64,000 nucleotides of DNA. Origin: Dyadobacter diqingensis (GTDB lineage Bacteria > Bacteroidota > Bacteroidia > Cytophagales > Spirosomataceae). Numbering within the stretch: position 1 is the first letter of the stretch; the number at the start of each line of letters is the position of its first letter. The DNA lies in the NCBI RefSeq assembly GCF_024220585.1, contig NZ_JAMXKF010000004.1:310001-374000 (forward strand). The letters run 5' to 3'. This document shows, one piece after another, positions 8,456 to 17,379 of this stretch. The translations under genes and the position numbers were made by a program. The notes under the pieces are model-generated. The model did no database searches and was not told the origin of the DNA. It worked only from the letters and a program-made list of their open reading frames with translations.

Positions 8456-10396
8456 ATGATCAGTACCCTTAAAGCGCCGGTTGTCAAACCAACAAAGAAA
8501 AAAGCAAACTCTTTTCAATTAGCAGCCCTGATGATAACAATCGTCATCAGTTTGTCAGTTATCAGCAGAATTGCATTATTATTTAAATCAGCATCAACGG
8601 TTGATTTTACTTTTCTCAATCTGATCGGCATTTTCGGGATCGGATTATTTTATGACTTGATTAATGCCGCGTATTTTATTCTGCCGCTGATGTTCTACAT
8701 CTGGCTTTTGCCGGGCAGGATTATGAACAAACGCTGGCACCGGTTTATGCTTTACGGCATCTTTTTCTTTTTCACCTTCGGGCTGTTGTTCAACATCGTG
8801 TCGGAGTGGTTTTTCTGGGACGAATTCAGTTCACGTTTCAATTTTATTGCGGTTGATTATCTCGTTTATACCAACGAAGTGATCGGTAATATCCGCCAGT
8901 CTTATCCGGTGGAAATGATTGTAGGGGTACTTTTTGTAACAACCATTGCAGCCATTTACTTTTTAAGACCGGTTATAAAAAATGCCGGGCGTTATTCCCT
9001 TTCTTTCAAATACCGTTCCTTGTGGATGGCGGGCTATATCTCGGTTCTGGTAGCTTTTTATTATCTCGTCGATAATAAAATAAAACAGTTTTCTGAAAAT
9101 ACTTACGTCAATGAACTAGCGGGCAATGGCTTGTATGAGCTTTTTGCAGCTTACCTGAACAACGAGCTGGATTATGCCCAGTTTTATCAGAAAATTCCGG
9201 ATGTCGAGGCGTTTAAAATGATACGTGCACAGATCAAAACACCTGAAAGTCATTTTGTAAACAATGATCCGTTTAGCATTGAGAGAAAAATCGTTAATCC
9301 GGGAAAAGAGAAAAAAATGAACGTGGTACTGATCAGCGTGGAGAGTTTAAGTGCAGACTTTCTCGGCAGTTTTGGTAATACGCAGAAAATAACGCCAAAC
9401 CTGGATTCGCTTGCCGGGCATAGCTTGTTGTTTACGAATTTATATGCAACCGGCACACGTACGGTACGCGGGTTGGAAGCGTTGTCGGTCGGGACACCGC
9501 CGACGCCTGGACAATCCATTGTCAGAAGGCCAAAAAATGAAGGGCTGTTTTCGATGGGAAGGGTTTTTGAGGAAAAGGGATATCAGAGCAAGTTCATCTA
9601 TGGTGGATACGGCTATTTCGATAACATGGGTTATTTCTTTGATCATAACAACTACAAGGTGGTTGACCGCAAGAAAATAGCAAAGAAGGATATTGCCTAC
9701 GAAAATATATGGGGTGTTGCAGACGAAAATCTGTTTATGCTGGCAACGAAAGAAATTGAATCGACGATCAAGGCGGGCAAACCGGTTTTTGCGCATGTGA
9801 TGACTACTTCCAACCACCGTCCGTTTACTTATCCCAATGGCCGGATTGACATTCCATCGCATACCAATCGTGAAGGAGCCGTTAAATATACCGATTATGC
9901 AATCGGTAAGTTTATCCGGGAAGCCAGCAAAAAGCCCTGGTTTAAGAATACATTGTTTGTCATCGTGGCCGATCATTGTGCATCAAGTGCCGGAAAAGCC
10001 GACTTGCCGGTGAACAAATATCTGATCCCGCTTTTGATTTATTCTCCGGGAAATATTGTCCCGGCCAAAATGGAAAGACTGATGAGCCAGATTGATCTGG
10101 GGCCGACGATCCTCGGTCTTTTAAATTTTTCATACACCAGTAAGTTTTTTGGTTATGATATTTTCAAGCTGGAAGAAGGGCGGGAGCGTGCTTTTATCAG
10201 CACCTATCAAAGTCTGGGTTATATTAGAAAAGACACGCTGATCATCTTAAAACCGCAGCGGATTGCCAACACCTTTATGCCCAACTTTAAAGATGGTACT
10301 GCCAGAGAAACTAATCCGAATAAAACATTGACCAATGAAGCTATTTCATGGTATCAAACAGCGAGTTATCAGTTTAAAAATAAGTTGATGAAATAG
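8456..10396 (+). CDS. LtaS-like phosphoglycerol transferase / sulfatase-fold membrane protein
   Basis: Five N-terminal membrane segments (roughly 22-44, 53-85, 98-118, 152-170, 188-206) precede an extracytoplasmic alkaline-phosphatase/sulfatase-fold domain. The domain shows the metal-site strand VVLISVESLSADF (Glu296), the ATGTRTVRGLEAL segment whose Thr336 aligns with the LtaS nucleophile, and a late VADHCAS motif (Asp-His metal ligands). In Gram-positives this family polymerises lipoteichoic acid. In Gram-negatives related enzymes move phosphoglycerol or phosphoethanolamine onto glycans or lipids, and Bacteroidota members are largely uncharacterised. Coupling to the upstream PAP2 gene suggests a lipid-headgroup transfer and recycling step. 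The gene ends at a strong intrinsic terminator. Confidence 0.85.
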   Translation: MISTLKAPVVKPTKKKANSFQLAALMITIVISLSVISRIALLFKSASTVDFTFLNLIGIFGIGLFYDLINAAYFILPLMFYIWLLPGRIMNKRWHRFMLYGIFFFFTFGLLFNIVSEWFFWDEFSSRFNFIAVDYLVYTNEVIGNIRQSYPVEMIVGVLFVTTIAAIYFLRPVIKNAGRYSLSFKYRSLWMAGYISVLVAFYYLVDNKIKQFSENTYVNELAGNGLYELFAAYLNNELDYAQFYQKIPDVEAFKMIRAQIKTPESHFVNNDPFSIERKIVNPGKEKKMNVVLISVESLSADFLGSFGNTQKITPNLDSLAGHSLLFTNLYATGTRTVRGLEALSVGTPPTPGQSIVRRPKNEGLFSMGRVFEEKGYQSKFIYGGYGYFDNMGYFFDHNNYKVVDRKKIAKKDIAYENIWGVADENLFMLATKEIESTIKAGKPVFAHVMTTSNHRPFTYPNGRIDIPSHTNREGAVKYTDYAIGKFIREASKKPWFKNTLFVIVADHCASSAGKADLPVNKYLIPLLIYSPGNIVPAKMERLMSQIDLGPTILGLLNFSYTSKFFGYDIFKLEEGRERAFISTYQSLGYIRKDTLIILKPQRIANTFMPNFKDGTARETNPNKTLTNEAISWYQTASYQFKNKLMK

Positions 10397-10430
10397 GCCG
10401 TGTGAGAATCTTCTCAGGTCACAGAATGAC

Positions 10431-10477
10431 AACCAGGATGCCGGAGATAATCCGATCGGCATCCTGGTTATTTTTTT
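10431..10477 (+). terminator. Strong intrinsic terminator of the PAP2/LtaS-like unit
   Basis: A perfect 13-bp stem, AACCAGGATGCCG with CGGCATCCTGGTT (10431-10443 and 10457-10469), has a 13-nt loop and runs directly into a T-tract (10469-10477). Confidence 0.9.
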
Positions 10478-10570
10478 GAAATCAACCAGCTCTAAGTACG
10501 ACGTGCAGATTTATCGGAGCAGTTAATTGTAGGGATCAGTATAAATTATTTAGATTAATTTAAAATAATT

Positions 10571-10600
10571 TTGTTCGAACGGCTTGGGTTTGTAAGTTTG
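10571..10600 (+). promoter_or_regulatory. Promoter of the ECF sigma gene
   Basis: TTG at 10571-10573, 19 nt, TAAGTTTG at 10593-10600: an exact Bacteroidota housekeeping promoter, 30 bp before the sigma-factor ATG. A second TAATTTTG (10566-10573) overlaps the -33 element and could be an alternative -7 box. Confidence 0.65.
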
Positions 10601-10630
10601 CATTCTTAACGGGATGCTTCTAACAACGGA

Positions 10631-11170
10631 ATGACAAAGGTGAATGCTTTCATGCACGGGGAGATATTGGATCAGAGAACTTTTGAGACGATTTATAATA
10701 TGTACTGGAAAAAAGTTTTCGGTACCTGTTATAACCATTGCAAGGATGGGGAACTTTCCCGCGAAATGGTGCAGGAAATATTTTGCTCGTTGTGGGAGCG
10801 CCGCGAAACGATCTCTTTGCGCGAGCCTATTGAACATTATCTCGTTAAAGCAGCCAAATACAAGGTGATCGATTATCTGAGGAGCAAGCCGAAGCAATTT
10901 GTGCTGTCTCCGGATGTTGAATCAGATTTTGCCTGTAATACGTCGGCCTGCACAGAAAATGACGTGCTGTATAATACCCTCACGGAAAGGGTGGGCGATC
11001 TGGTTGACAAGCTGCCATGCCAGTGCCGGTTAGTTTACAAGTTAAGCCGGGAACAGGGCCTGGACACTAAACAAATTGCATCTTCACTGCTTATTTCCGA
11101 AAAAACGGCAAAAAATCATTTAACCAAAGCACTGAGCTTCTTGCGGTTAAATCTCGAAGAATATAAATAA
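10631..11170 (+). CDS. ECF RNA polymerase sigma factor (FecI-like)
   Basis: The 179-residue protein has sigma region 2 (TFETIYNMYWKKVFGTCY through EMVQEIFCSLWERR, with the region 2.4-like VIDYLRSK) and a region 4 helix-turn-helix (LSREQGLDTKQIASSLLISE, then KTAKNHLTKAL). It lacks region 3, as expected for ECF factors of the Bacteroidota expansion. It is followed after 84 bp by a FecR-like anti-sigma gene and then an STN-containing TonB receptor, the standard order of a cell-surface signalling system. When ligand binds the receptor, the signal passes through FecR and frees this sigma factor, which then transcribes the receptor gene. A housekeeping promoter is visible upstream. Confidence 0.92.
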   Translation: MTKVNAFMHGEILDQRTFETIYNMYWKKVFGTCYNHCKDGELSREMVQEIFCSLWERRETISLREPIEHYLVKAAKYKVIDYLRSKPKQFVLSPDVESDFACNTSACTENDVLYNTLTERVGDLVDKLPCQCRLVYKLSREQGLDTKQIASSLLISEKTAKNHLTKALSFLRLNLEEYK

Positions 11171-11254
11171 CAGCAAAAAAATACTTTCCGCACTAGGACT
11201 AATTCAGGACTTCCGCGACTACCTTTTTGTAGTCACCAGCCGGAATATGTTTTG

Positions 11255-12217
11255 ATGAAAATTACGAATGAACTTCTTGAAAAATATGCTCAGGGGCTTT
11301 GCACGCCGGAGGAAGTAACGCTAGTGGAGAACTGGCTTGCTGACCCTGCTTCGGAGACCTGTTTTCCGGAAGGTGTCGATATCTCGAAGCAAGGTGAAAT
11401 GGCCTGGGAAGCAATCCGTGAGAAGTCTTTTGATACGGAACCTGTTAAAGTAAAATCCTTACCTCATTCCAATGTAACACGCTGGCTGGTTGCAGCCTGC
11501 ATGGTGTTTATCTGCGGACTTGCGGTTTTCTTTTCCAAACGAAATGAGGAGCAGAATGCCGGATCGGCAGCTCCGAAACGGTATGTCACATTTAAGACCA
11601 AACCTGGTGAAAAAACACGTATAAAACTGAAAGACGGCACGCTGATTAATCTAAATGCTGACAGTGAGTTACGGGTTCCGGAAAATTTCGATGATTCTGT
11701 TCGTCTGGTTTCACTGAAAGGAGAGGCTTATCTGGAAGTTGCCAAAGATCCCCGGCATCCGTTCATTGTTAATACAAGCGATGCAAAGGTGAGGGTGCTT
11801 GGAACAAAATTCAATGTAAAAAACTATCCTGAGGAGAAAACAACAACGGTGGTTGTGCGGGAGGGAAAAGTCCAGCTGTCGCAGGCATCGTCAGAAAAGG
11901 AAAAGTTGATACTGACCGAAAACGAAAGAGGACAGTTTAATGCTTCCTTTGGTTTAAAAGAAGATAACGTATACGTGAACCGTTACATTGGCTGGAAAGA
12001 GAATAAGCTGGTTTTTGACAACCAGGACATGAACGATATTGCCAGAACGATCGGGCGCTGGTATGGTATTGACGTCAAACTGGGCTCGCATCACATGGGC
12101 AAGCAACGGTTCACGGGTTCGTTTGAAAATCAGCCGGCCAGTTATGTAATCGAGAAAATCTGTTATGTAATGGACTATAAATATAAAATCAGTGACCGGG
12201 AAATAAGCATCTACTAA
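11255..12217 (+). CDS. FecR-family anti-sigma factor
   Basis: The cytoplasmic N-terminus (NELLEKYAQGLCTPEEVTLVENWL, residues 4-27) is the sigma-binding helical part. A single membrane helix follows at about 74-92 (WLVAACMVFICGLAVFF). The periplasmic FecR domain has the signature strand KTKPGEKTRIKLKDGTLINL, a GEAYLEVAKDPRHPFIVNT segment and the VLGTKFNVKNY strand. The C-terminus (NRYIGWKENKLVFDNQDM to the end) matches the DUF4974 module that contacts the receptor STN domain. The ATG at 11255 is preferred to a TTG one codon earlier. It lies between the sigma and receptor genes and couples outer-membrane ligand binding to sigma release. Confidence 0.93.
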   Translation: MKITNELLEKYAQGLCTPEEVTLVENWLADPASETCFPEGVDISKQGEMAWEAIREKSFDTEPVKVKSLPHSNVTRWLVAACMVFICGLAVFFSKRNEEQNAGSAAPKRYVTFKTKPGEKTRIKLKDGTLINLNADSELRVPENFDDSVRLVSLKGEAYLEVAKDPRHPFIVNTSDAKVRVLGTKFNVKNYPEEKTTTVVVREGKVQLSQASSEKEKLILTENERGQFNASFGLKEDNVYVNRYIGWKENKLVFDNQDMNDIARTIGRWYGIDVKLGSHHMGKQRFTGSFENQPASYVIEKICYVMDYKYKISDREISIY

Positions 12218-12245
12218 ACCGGTCATAGCCCTGAATAAAGAAAAA

Positions 12246-12281
12246 GCCCCGATGATCCGTCGCCAAACATCCTATCGGGGC
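12246..12281. other. Intergenic hairpin between the FecR-like and receptor genes
   Basis: GCCCCGAT (12246-12253) pairs with ATCGGGGC (12274-12281) across a 20-nt loop. There is no T-run on the plus strand, so it is more likely an mRNA-processing or partial attenuation element separating regulator from receptor expression than a full terminator. Confidence 0.5.
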
Positions 12282-12327
12282 CATTGTTAACTAACCATTT
12301 TAATTAATTAACCGTTTTTACAAACTT

Positions 12328-15027
12328 ATGTACTCTTTGTCAAAATCCCTCATAAAAAGACGAGTCCCGTTTTTTTATTTGTTTCTCATCGTGTTTTCAA
12401 TTCAGGTAAAAGCGCAGAACCACTCCGTACTCAACCAGAAGATCAGCATAAGTCTTAAAGATGTAAGACTGACTGAGGCTTTGGAAGCGATCGGGGATAA
12501 AGTGGGATGTACGGTCTCGTACAGCAATACCAAAGTGGATGCTGAAAAACGTGTCAGCTTGGATTATACGGATATTTCGGTGCAGGATGCCCTGGCACGT
12601 TTGCTGGGCAGTTCGTTGAAAAAGGTTCATGTGAGTGGTAAATCGATATTTATCCAGACGCAGTCCGACGGCAAGGGGATTATCAAAGGTTCTGTGAAAA
12701 CACCGGATGGAAAGCCTGCGCAATTCGTCAATGTCGGGCTGAAAGAGATAACCAAAGGTAGTGTAACCGATCAGGATGGTTTTTTTGAGATAAAAGGAAT
12801 CAGAGAAGGTAATTACACACTTCGGGTATCATCGGTGGGGTTGAATCTTCAGGAAAAACCGGTGCAGGTAACGGAAGGTAACGTGACGAAAGAGGAGTTT
12901 GTTTTGACTGAAAATACTTCTCAGCTTGACGAAGTTGTCGTAACCGGTTCCAATGTGATTAACAAACCTGTTTCGCTGGGAAAAGCCAATATCAGACCTT
13001 TGGATTTGCCACAGTCGACGGGCGTTGTGAGCAGTGTTGTGATTGCCGACCAGCAGATTACCAGGCTTGGCGACGCGCTTCAGAACGTAAGCGGGGTTTC
13101 TTTGACGCAGCAGCGTGGGGGAGTGGCCGAAACTTTTTCTTCGCGTGGTTACAGCGTGGGTATTGCCGGTTCGTCAGGCAGTATTTTCAAGAATGGCGTC
13201 ATTTCCAATACGCAGGGTTTTCCTGAAACGAGTACGCTGGAATCCGTTGAGGTTTTGAAAGGCAGCGCGGCATTGTTGTACGGAAATGTTTCTGGCGGGC
13301 TGATTGTAAACATGGTTACTAAAAAACCGAAATATGAATTCGGGGGAGAAGTGTCCATGCGCGCCGGAAGTTATGGTTTGTACAAACCCACGCTGGACTT
13401 ATATGGGCCGATTGCAAAAAACCTTGCTTTCCGGGTTATCGGAACGCATGAAACCGCGAAAAGTTTCAGGGATGTGGTGAGCTCGAAACGTACTTTTGTC
13501 AACCCTTCCTTGCTTTACAAACTTGGCAGTAAGACCGAAATACTTTTGCAGGGTGATTATTCAAAGCAAAATCTGACACCGGATAACGGCATAGGATCGC
13601 TGAATGCAAACCGTGATGCCCAGATTATACCGGGTAGAAAACGTTTTTTGAATACAGTATGGGCATACAGCCACATCGATCAGATCACAGGTTCGGTTAA
13701 TATCAACCATCAGTTCAACAAGGTATGGAAACTGAATGTGATCGGTGCTTTGCAGGCGACGGATGTTAACTCTTTTTCAACAAACGTACCGAACAGCATC
13801 GCGGCAAACGGCAACTGGGCGCGCGGGCTGACAAGGGCTAAAACGGCTGAAAACAGCAAAACGGCACAGGTAAACCTTAACGGGAATTTTAAAACGGGTG
13901 CAGTCGGTCACCAGCTTTTGGTAGGCGCTGACTACGTAAATCTGGAAAGTCTGAGCCATACTTTTAAAATAACTTCGGGTGGTAAAACCGTAACGACCTA
14001 TGATACGATCAACATTCTGGATATGAATAAGTATGTTCAGCGTACGGATATCCCGGATGCTGACGCCGTAACACGCACAACTTCTCCTTCGCACCGTCTC
14101 GGATTTTATGTGCAGGATATGGTAAGTCTGACCGAAAAAATTAAAGTGCTGGCAGGTGTTCGGTGGTCCTATCAAAAGACCATTCAAACGACAATCCTGA
14201 ATCTCAGCGATCAGGTTGTGACCAGAGGTACGGCGGAAACGGTATCAAACAGTGCGTTTTCTCCAAAGGCATCGCTTGTGTATCAGCCCATCAAAACGAC
14301 ATCGCTTTATGGTAGTTACTCCAATAATTTTACGATCAATACCGGTCTGGATATCATCGGTTCTCAGCTGAAACCATCCATTGTCAATCAGTATGAACTG
14401 GGTGCGAAAAACGAATTTTTCAATGGACGGATTTCTGCCAACGCCAGCGTTTACCGGATCATCAACAACAACATGGCCCAAATGGCACCAACCAAGGCAG
14501 ACGGTTCAGTGAATTCAGATGCCAATATTAAGGAGCTGACTGGTGAAACCACCAGTGATGGATTCGAAATTGATATCAATGGAAATATATCGAAGAACTT
14601 TTACTTCATCACGGGTTATGGTTACAATTACATGCGTTATACCAAAACTGCCGAACTGAAAGGTTCTTACATCACTGGTGAAAGACTGATCAATAACCCG
14701 GCACATAGTGCGAATGCAACCCTGTTTTACACTTTTGACACCGCTAAACTAAAAGGATTAAAACTGGGTGCCTCCGGATTTTATACGGGCAAGCGTTATG
14801 GCGGAGTCAACAACACGTTCGGACAAACACCGGAATATAACAGGCTGGTGCCTTTGACGGGATTTGTAACATTTGACGTGTCGGCAGGATATGGTTTTAA
14901 ATCGGTTTCATTGCTGGTGAAAATGTCCAATATCTTCAATGAGCTTAACTACATAGCGCACGACCGATACAGTATCAACCCAATCCCTCCCCGTCAGTTT
15001 GTAGCAACGCTGGCTTACAAGTTCTGA
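12328..15027 (+). CDS. TonB-dependent siderophore-type receptor with STN signalling domain
   Basis: Signal peptide to about residue 29 (IQVKAQ). It is followed by an STN domain (about 36-110, ISLKDVRLTEALEAIGDKVG through VQDALARLLGSS) that talks to FecR, a carboxypeptidase-regulatory-like domain (about 117-200, GIIKGSVKTPDGKPAQFVNV), a plug (about 215-335, containing RGYSVGIAGSSGSIFKNG and VEVLKGSAALLYG) and a 22-strand-type barrel ending in aromatic LAYKF. The plug resembles FhuA/ferrichrome-class receptors, so a hydroxamate or similar ferric siderophore is the likeliest ligand, though this is inference. It is the output gene of the adjacent sigma/anti-sigma pair. No inner-membrane siderophore permease is nearby. 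Confidence 0.92.
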   Translation: MYSLSKSLIKRRVPFFYLFLIVFSIQVKAQNHSVLNQKISISLKDVRLTEALEAIGDKVGCTVSYSNTKVDAEKRVSLDYTDISVQDALARLLGSSLKKVHVSGKSIFIQTQSDGKGIIKGSVKTPDGKPAQFVNVGLKEITKGSVTDQDGFFEIKGIREGNYTLRVSSVGLNLQEKPVQVTEGNVTKEEFVLTENTSQLDEVVVTGSNVINKPVSLGKANIRPLDLPQSTGVVSSVVIADQQITRLGDALQNVSGVSLTQQRGGVAETFSSRGYSVGIAGSSGSIFKNGVISNTQGFPETSTLESVEVLKGSAALLYGNVSGGLIVNMVTKKPKYEFGGEVSMRAGSYGLYKPTLDLYGPIAKNLAFRVIGTHETAKSFRDVVSSKRTFVNPSLLYKLGSKTEILLQGDYSKQNLTPDNGIGSLNANRDAQIIPGRKRFLNTVWAYSHIDQITGSVNINHQFNKVWKLNVIGALQATDVNSFSTNVPNSIAANGNWARGLTRAKTAENSKTAQVNLNGNFKTGAVGHQLLVGADYVNLESLSHTFKITSGGKTVTTYDTINILDMNKYVQRTDIPDADAVTRTTSPSHRLGFYVQDMVSLTEKIKVLAGVRWSYQKTIQTTILNLSDQVVTRGTAETVSNSAFSPKASLVYQPIKTTSLYGSYSNNFTINTGLDIIGSQLKPSIVNQYELGAKNEFFNGRISANASVYRIINNNMAQMAPTKADGSVNSDANIKELTGETTSDGFEIDINGNISKNFYFITGYGYNYMRYTKTAELKGSYITGERLINNPAHSANATLFYTFDTAKLKGLKLGASGFYTGKRYGGVNNTFGQTPEYNRLVPLTGFVTFDVSAGYGFKSVSLLVKMSNIFNELNYIAHDRYSINPIPPRQFVATLAYKF

Positions 15028-15051
15028 TTTGAATTTGTAAGCTAAGCATGT

Positions 15052-15102
15052 CAAAAACGCAAGCGACCTTTCCTGTTACAAGAAAGGGCGCTTGCGTTTT
15101 TG
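15052..15102. terminator. Bidirectional terminator between convergent receptor and kinase genes
   Basis: CAAAAACGCAAGCG (15052-15065) is perfectly complementary to CGCTTGCGTTTTTG (15089-15102), with an inner CCTTTC/GAAAGG stem. The A-rich left arm and T-rich right arm allow function on both strands. Confidence 0.9.
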
Positions 15103-15114
15103 ATAAAATAAGGG

Positions 15115-16356
15115 TTATGAAGAAAATTTCACAAGAAAGGAATGCCAGCCATACTCAAACTGGTAGGTGAGGTCCCAACTGTTCATCAAACAGATTTCCT
15201 TGGATATGGCCAACCCCAGCCCCGTGGAGGTTACATGCAGCTGACTTTTTGTAAACCGCTGGAAAATTTGCTCCGTCGGAAAATCAGGCGCTGAGCCTGT
15301 GTTACTGATCGAAAGTGTTTGTTGTGTAAGCGTAATTTTTACTTCACCTTCCACTGGCGTATATCGGAGGGCGTTGGACAAGAGGTTGGAAATCAGGGTA
15401 TCAGCCAGATATTTGTCGGAAAATGCGCTGCTGGTACCAATATCTTCGTTTAAAATAATCTTTTTGCTGTCAAACAAATCTTCCATGTTCCTGATCTGGA
15501 ATTCGAGGATTTCGTGAAGTGCAACCTGTTGTTTGTCCACAAAAATATTGTTGTCCAGTTTGGCCAGTAGCAAAAGACTTTTGTTCATTTTCGCAAGCCT
15601 GTCGACGCCTGATTTTGCCTGTACGATATACCCGGCCATCTGTTCACTCATTTCCAGCTGACTCATCCGGTCCAACTTGGATTGAATGATGCTTAACGGC
15701 GTTTGAATCTCGTGGGAAGCATTCTCGGTAAATTCGCGCAGCGCCAGATATTCCCGGCGACTCCGTTTGGTGAGGTCTTCCAGCGTGTAGTTGAGCTCCT
15801 TGAACTCATTGATACTGGATTCGTAAAGTTGCAGTTCGGCGGGGGAACTTACCGAAAAATTCTGGACATTTTTGAGGTTTTTAAAGAATGGAGTCCAGAT
15901 CTTTTTGTTGGAGAAATAATTGATCAGCACCCCCGATCCGGTCAGCAAAAATGCCGTGAGCAGGAAAATATAAAAGATGGTAAGATAATACTGATCCCAG
16001 CCGATATGTGAAGTCATCACAATGGCCTGGTAGCGATCCTGGCCAATTTTCTGTGTTTCGCGGATGTAATGGTACTCCTCATATTCGTTCTGGATCCGGT
16101 CGTAAAGCAGCGAGTCACCAAAGACAATGCCCGTTGGCGTTTCCGGAGCAACCTTCACAATTCTGATCAGCGGCGCATCCATGAAATTACCTGCGCGTGC
16201 ATTCGCGAAAATCTCGTCAGCCTGCAATTCCAGCTGTTCATTCATTTCATCCCCGATGGCTTTTTGCAGGATCATAAAAAGCGCAACGCCGGTAAAAATA
16301 AGGATGGACACCGATGCAATCAGATAGTCACGGGTTGTTTTATATAGCAGTTTCAT
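15115..16356 (-). CDS. Sensor histidine kinase
   Basis: Two membrane helices (about 11-31 and 124-148) flank a short periplasmic domain of about 90 residues. HisKA follows with the phospho-acceptor His215 in NASHEIQTPLSIIQ. The HATPase domain has the N box LISNLLSNALRYTP, a modified G1 region (SISNTGSAPDF in place of the usual DNGxG) and the G2 box STGLGLAISKEI. It lies 22 bp downstream of an OmpR-type regulator in one operon. The sensed signal is unknown; the periplasmic part shows no recognisable domain. The gene shares a terminator with the convergent siderophore receptor. Confidence 0.92.
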   Translation of the reverse strand: MKLLYKTTRDYLIASVSILIFTGVALFMILQKAIGDEMNEQLELQADEIFANARAGNFMDAPLIRIVKVAPETPTGIVFGDSLLYDRIQNEYEEYHYIRETQKIGQDRYQAIVMTSHIGWDQYYLTIFYIFLLTAFLLTGSGVLINYFSNKKIWTPFFKNLKNVQNFSVSSPAELQLYESSINEFKELNYTLEDLTKRSRREYLALREFTENASHEIQTPLSIIQSKLDRMSQLEMSEQMAGYIVQAKSGVDRLAKMNKSLLLLAKLDNNIFVDKQQVALHEILEFQIRNMEDLFDSKKIILNEDIGTSSAFSDKYLADTLISNLLSNALRYTPVEGEVKITLTQQTLSISNTGSAPDFPTEQIFQRFTKSQLHVTSTGLGLAISKEICLMNSWDLTYQFEYGWHSFLVKFSS

Positions 16357-16378
16357 GGGCAGCCTTGTGTTTTTGAAT

Positions 16379-17056
16379 TTACTCGTATTTCCATTTGTAT
16401 CCCATACCGTGGACCGTTTTTATGTAGTCATTGGGTGTGTACGCAGCCAGTTTTTTACGCAAGGTATTGATGTGAACATACACGGTGTCATAGTTATCTG
16501 CCACATCATAATGGTCACCCCAGAGATGCTCAGCAATGGATTGCCGGCTTACCACACGGTTTTTGTTGATCGCAAAGTATAATAAGAGTTCGTATTCTTT
16601 TTTAGTCAGCCCCACCGGCTCATCTTTGAAACATACCGTTTTGGAAGCCATATTGATCACCAGATCATCCACTGTTATTTCATTTTCGCCATCAAAAGAT
16701 CGCCGTCTCAGCAAAGCGAAGATACGTGCGTTAAGCTCTTCCATATGAAAAGGTTTGGTAATGTAGTCGTCGGCGCCCAGCTCTAGACCGCTTACCTTAT
16801 CATGCAAAGAATTTTTGGCCGAGACGATCAGCACGCCCGGATTTTTGTTTTCGGTTTTGAGGGTTTCCAGTAGGGCCAACCCGCTTCCGCCAGGCAGGGT
16901 AATGTCTAGTACAATGATATCGTACTGGTACAGATGCAGTTTTTCCTGTGCCTCGTAGAAATTAGAAGCTTTCTCGCAGCGATAACCCTGCTCGGTCAAA
17001 TAGCTGTCCATTTCATCAAGCAGCAGCGGCTCATCTTCAACTAGTAGTAATTTCAT
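16379..17056 (-). CDS. OmpR-family response regulator
   Basis: The receiver domain has the complete acidic pocket (LLVEDEP, Glu7-Asp8-Glu9), phospho-acceptor Asp51 (IIVLDITLPGGSG), the Ser/Thr switch (VSAKNS) and the conserved Lys in TKPFHMEEL. The C-terminal winged helix (about 125-225) ends in the family signature YDTVYVHINTLRKKLA, then TVHGMGYKW. It is the first gene of a regulator-kinase operon and diverges from an orphan paralogue at 17380. That paralogue may be under its control, given the OmpR-like direct repeat ahead of it. The target genes cannot be determined from sequence alone. Confidence 0.94.
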   Translation of the reverse strand: MKLLLVEDEPLLLDEMDSYLTEQGYRCEKASNFYEAQEKLHLYQYDIIVLDITLPGGSGLALLETLKTENKNPGVLIVSAKNSLHDKVSGLELGADDYITKPFHMEELNARIFALLRRRSFDGENEITVDDLVINMASKTVCFKDEPVGLTKKEYELLLYFAINKNRVVSRQSIAEHLWGDHYDVADNYDTVYVHINTLRKKLAAYTPNDYIKTVHGMGYKWKYE

Positions 17057-17379
17057 AAGGTACGCTTCTAACCTCGGATCATCATCTGTTTTGTCCGGAT
17101 GGTCAGACAGGTTAGGGTTTAGAGATAAGGATCAGATAATATAAGCAGTTATTGGAAAATCGGTGTGCAAAGGAAGGAAATTAATTGAAATTGGCCGAAA
17201 GTTTAATGAATCTAAATAAATTTTAATTATAAGTTATTATAATTTTCGTAAATTTATTTACTGATTTTTAGCTGGTTACGACTTATGTAACATCTTGATT
17301 TTTAAATTTGACTCTGTTAATCTTATTTGGAATTAGTATAGTTTAGAAAAAATTCAGAATTCATTTTTTAATTCGCAGC
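17057..17379. promoter_or_regulatory. A/T-rich divergent promoter region between two OmpR-type regulators
   Basis: About 320 bp of A/T-rich DNA without a gene. A plus-strand -7 box TAAATTTG lies at 17303-17310, with no clear TTG at the right distance. The TTYAGAA direct repeat at 17342-17359 would then lie in the 5' leader of the orphan regulator. Confidence 0.5.
17342..17359 (+). promoter_or_regulatory. TTYAGAA direct repeat (11-bp period) upstream of the orphan regulator
   Basis: TTTAGAA and TTCAGAA start 11 bp apart, separated by AAAA. Together with the next two bases the site matches 7554-7573 at 19 of 20 positions. It ends 20 bp before the ATG. An OmpR-type regulator encoded next door (16379-17056) is the natural candidate to bind it. 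Confidence 0.45.

Noticed and set aside
9440..9976. 178-codon open frame antisense to the LtaS-like gene
   Set aside because: It overlaps the conserved catalytic domain on the other strand, lacks a domain or promoter, and is a codon-bias shadow.
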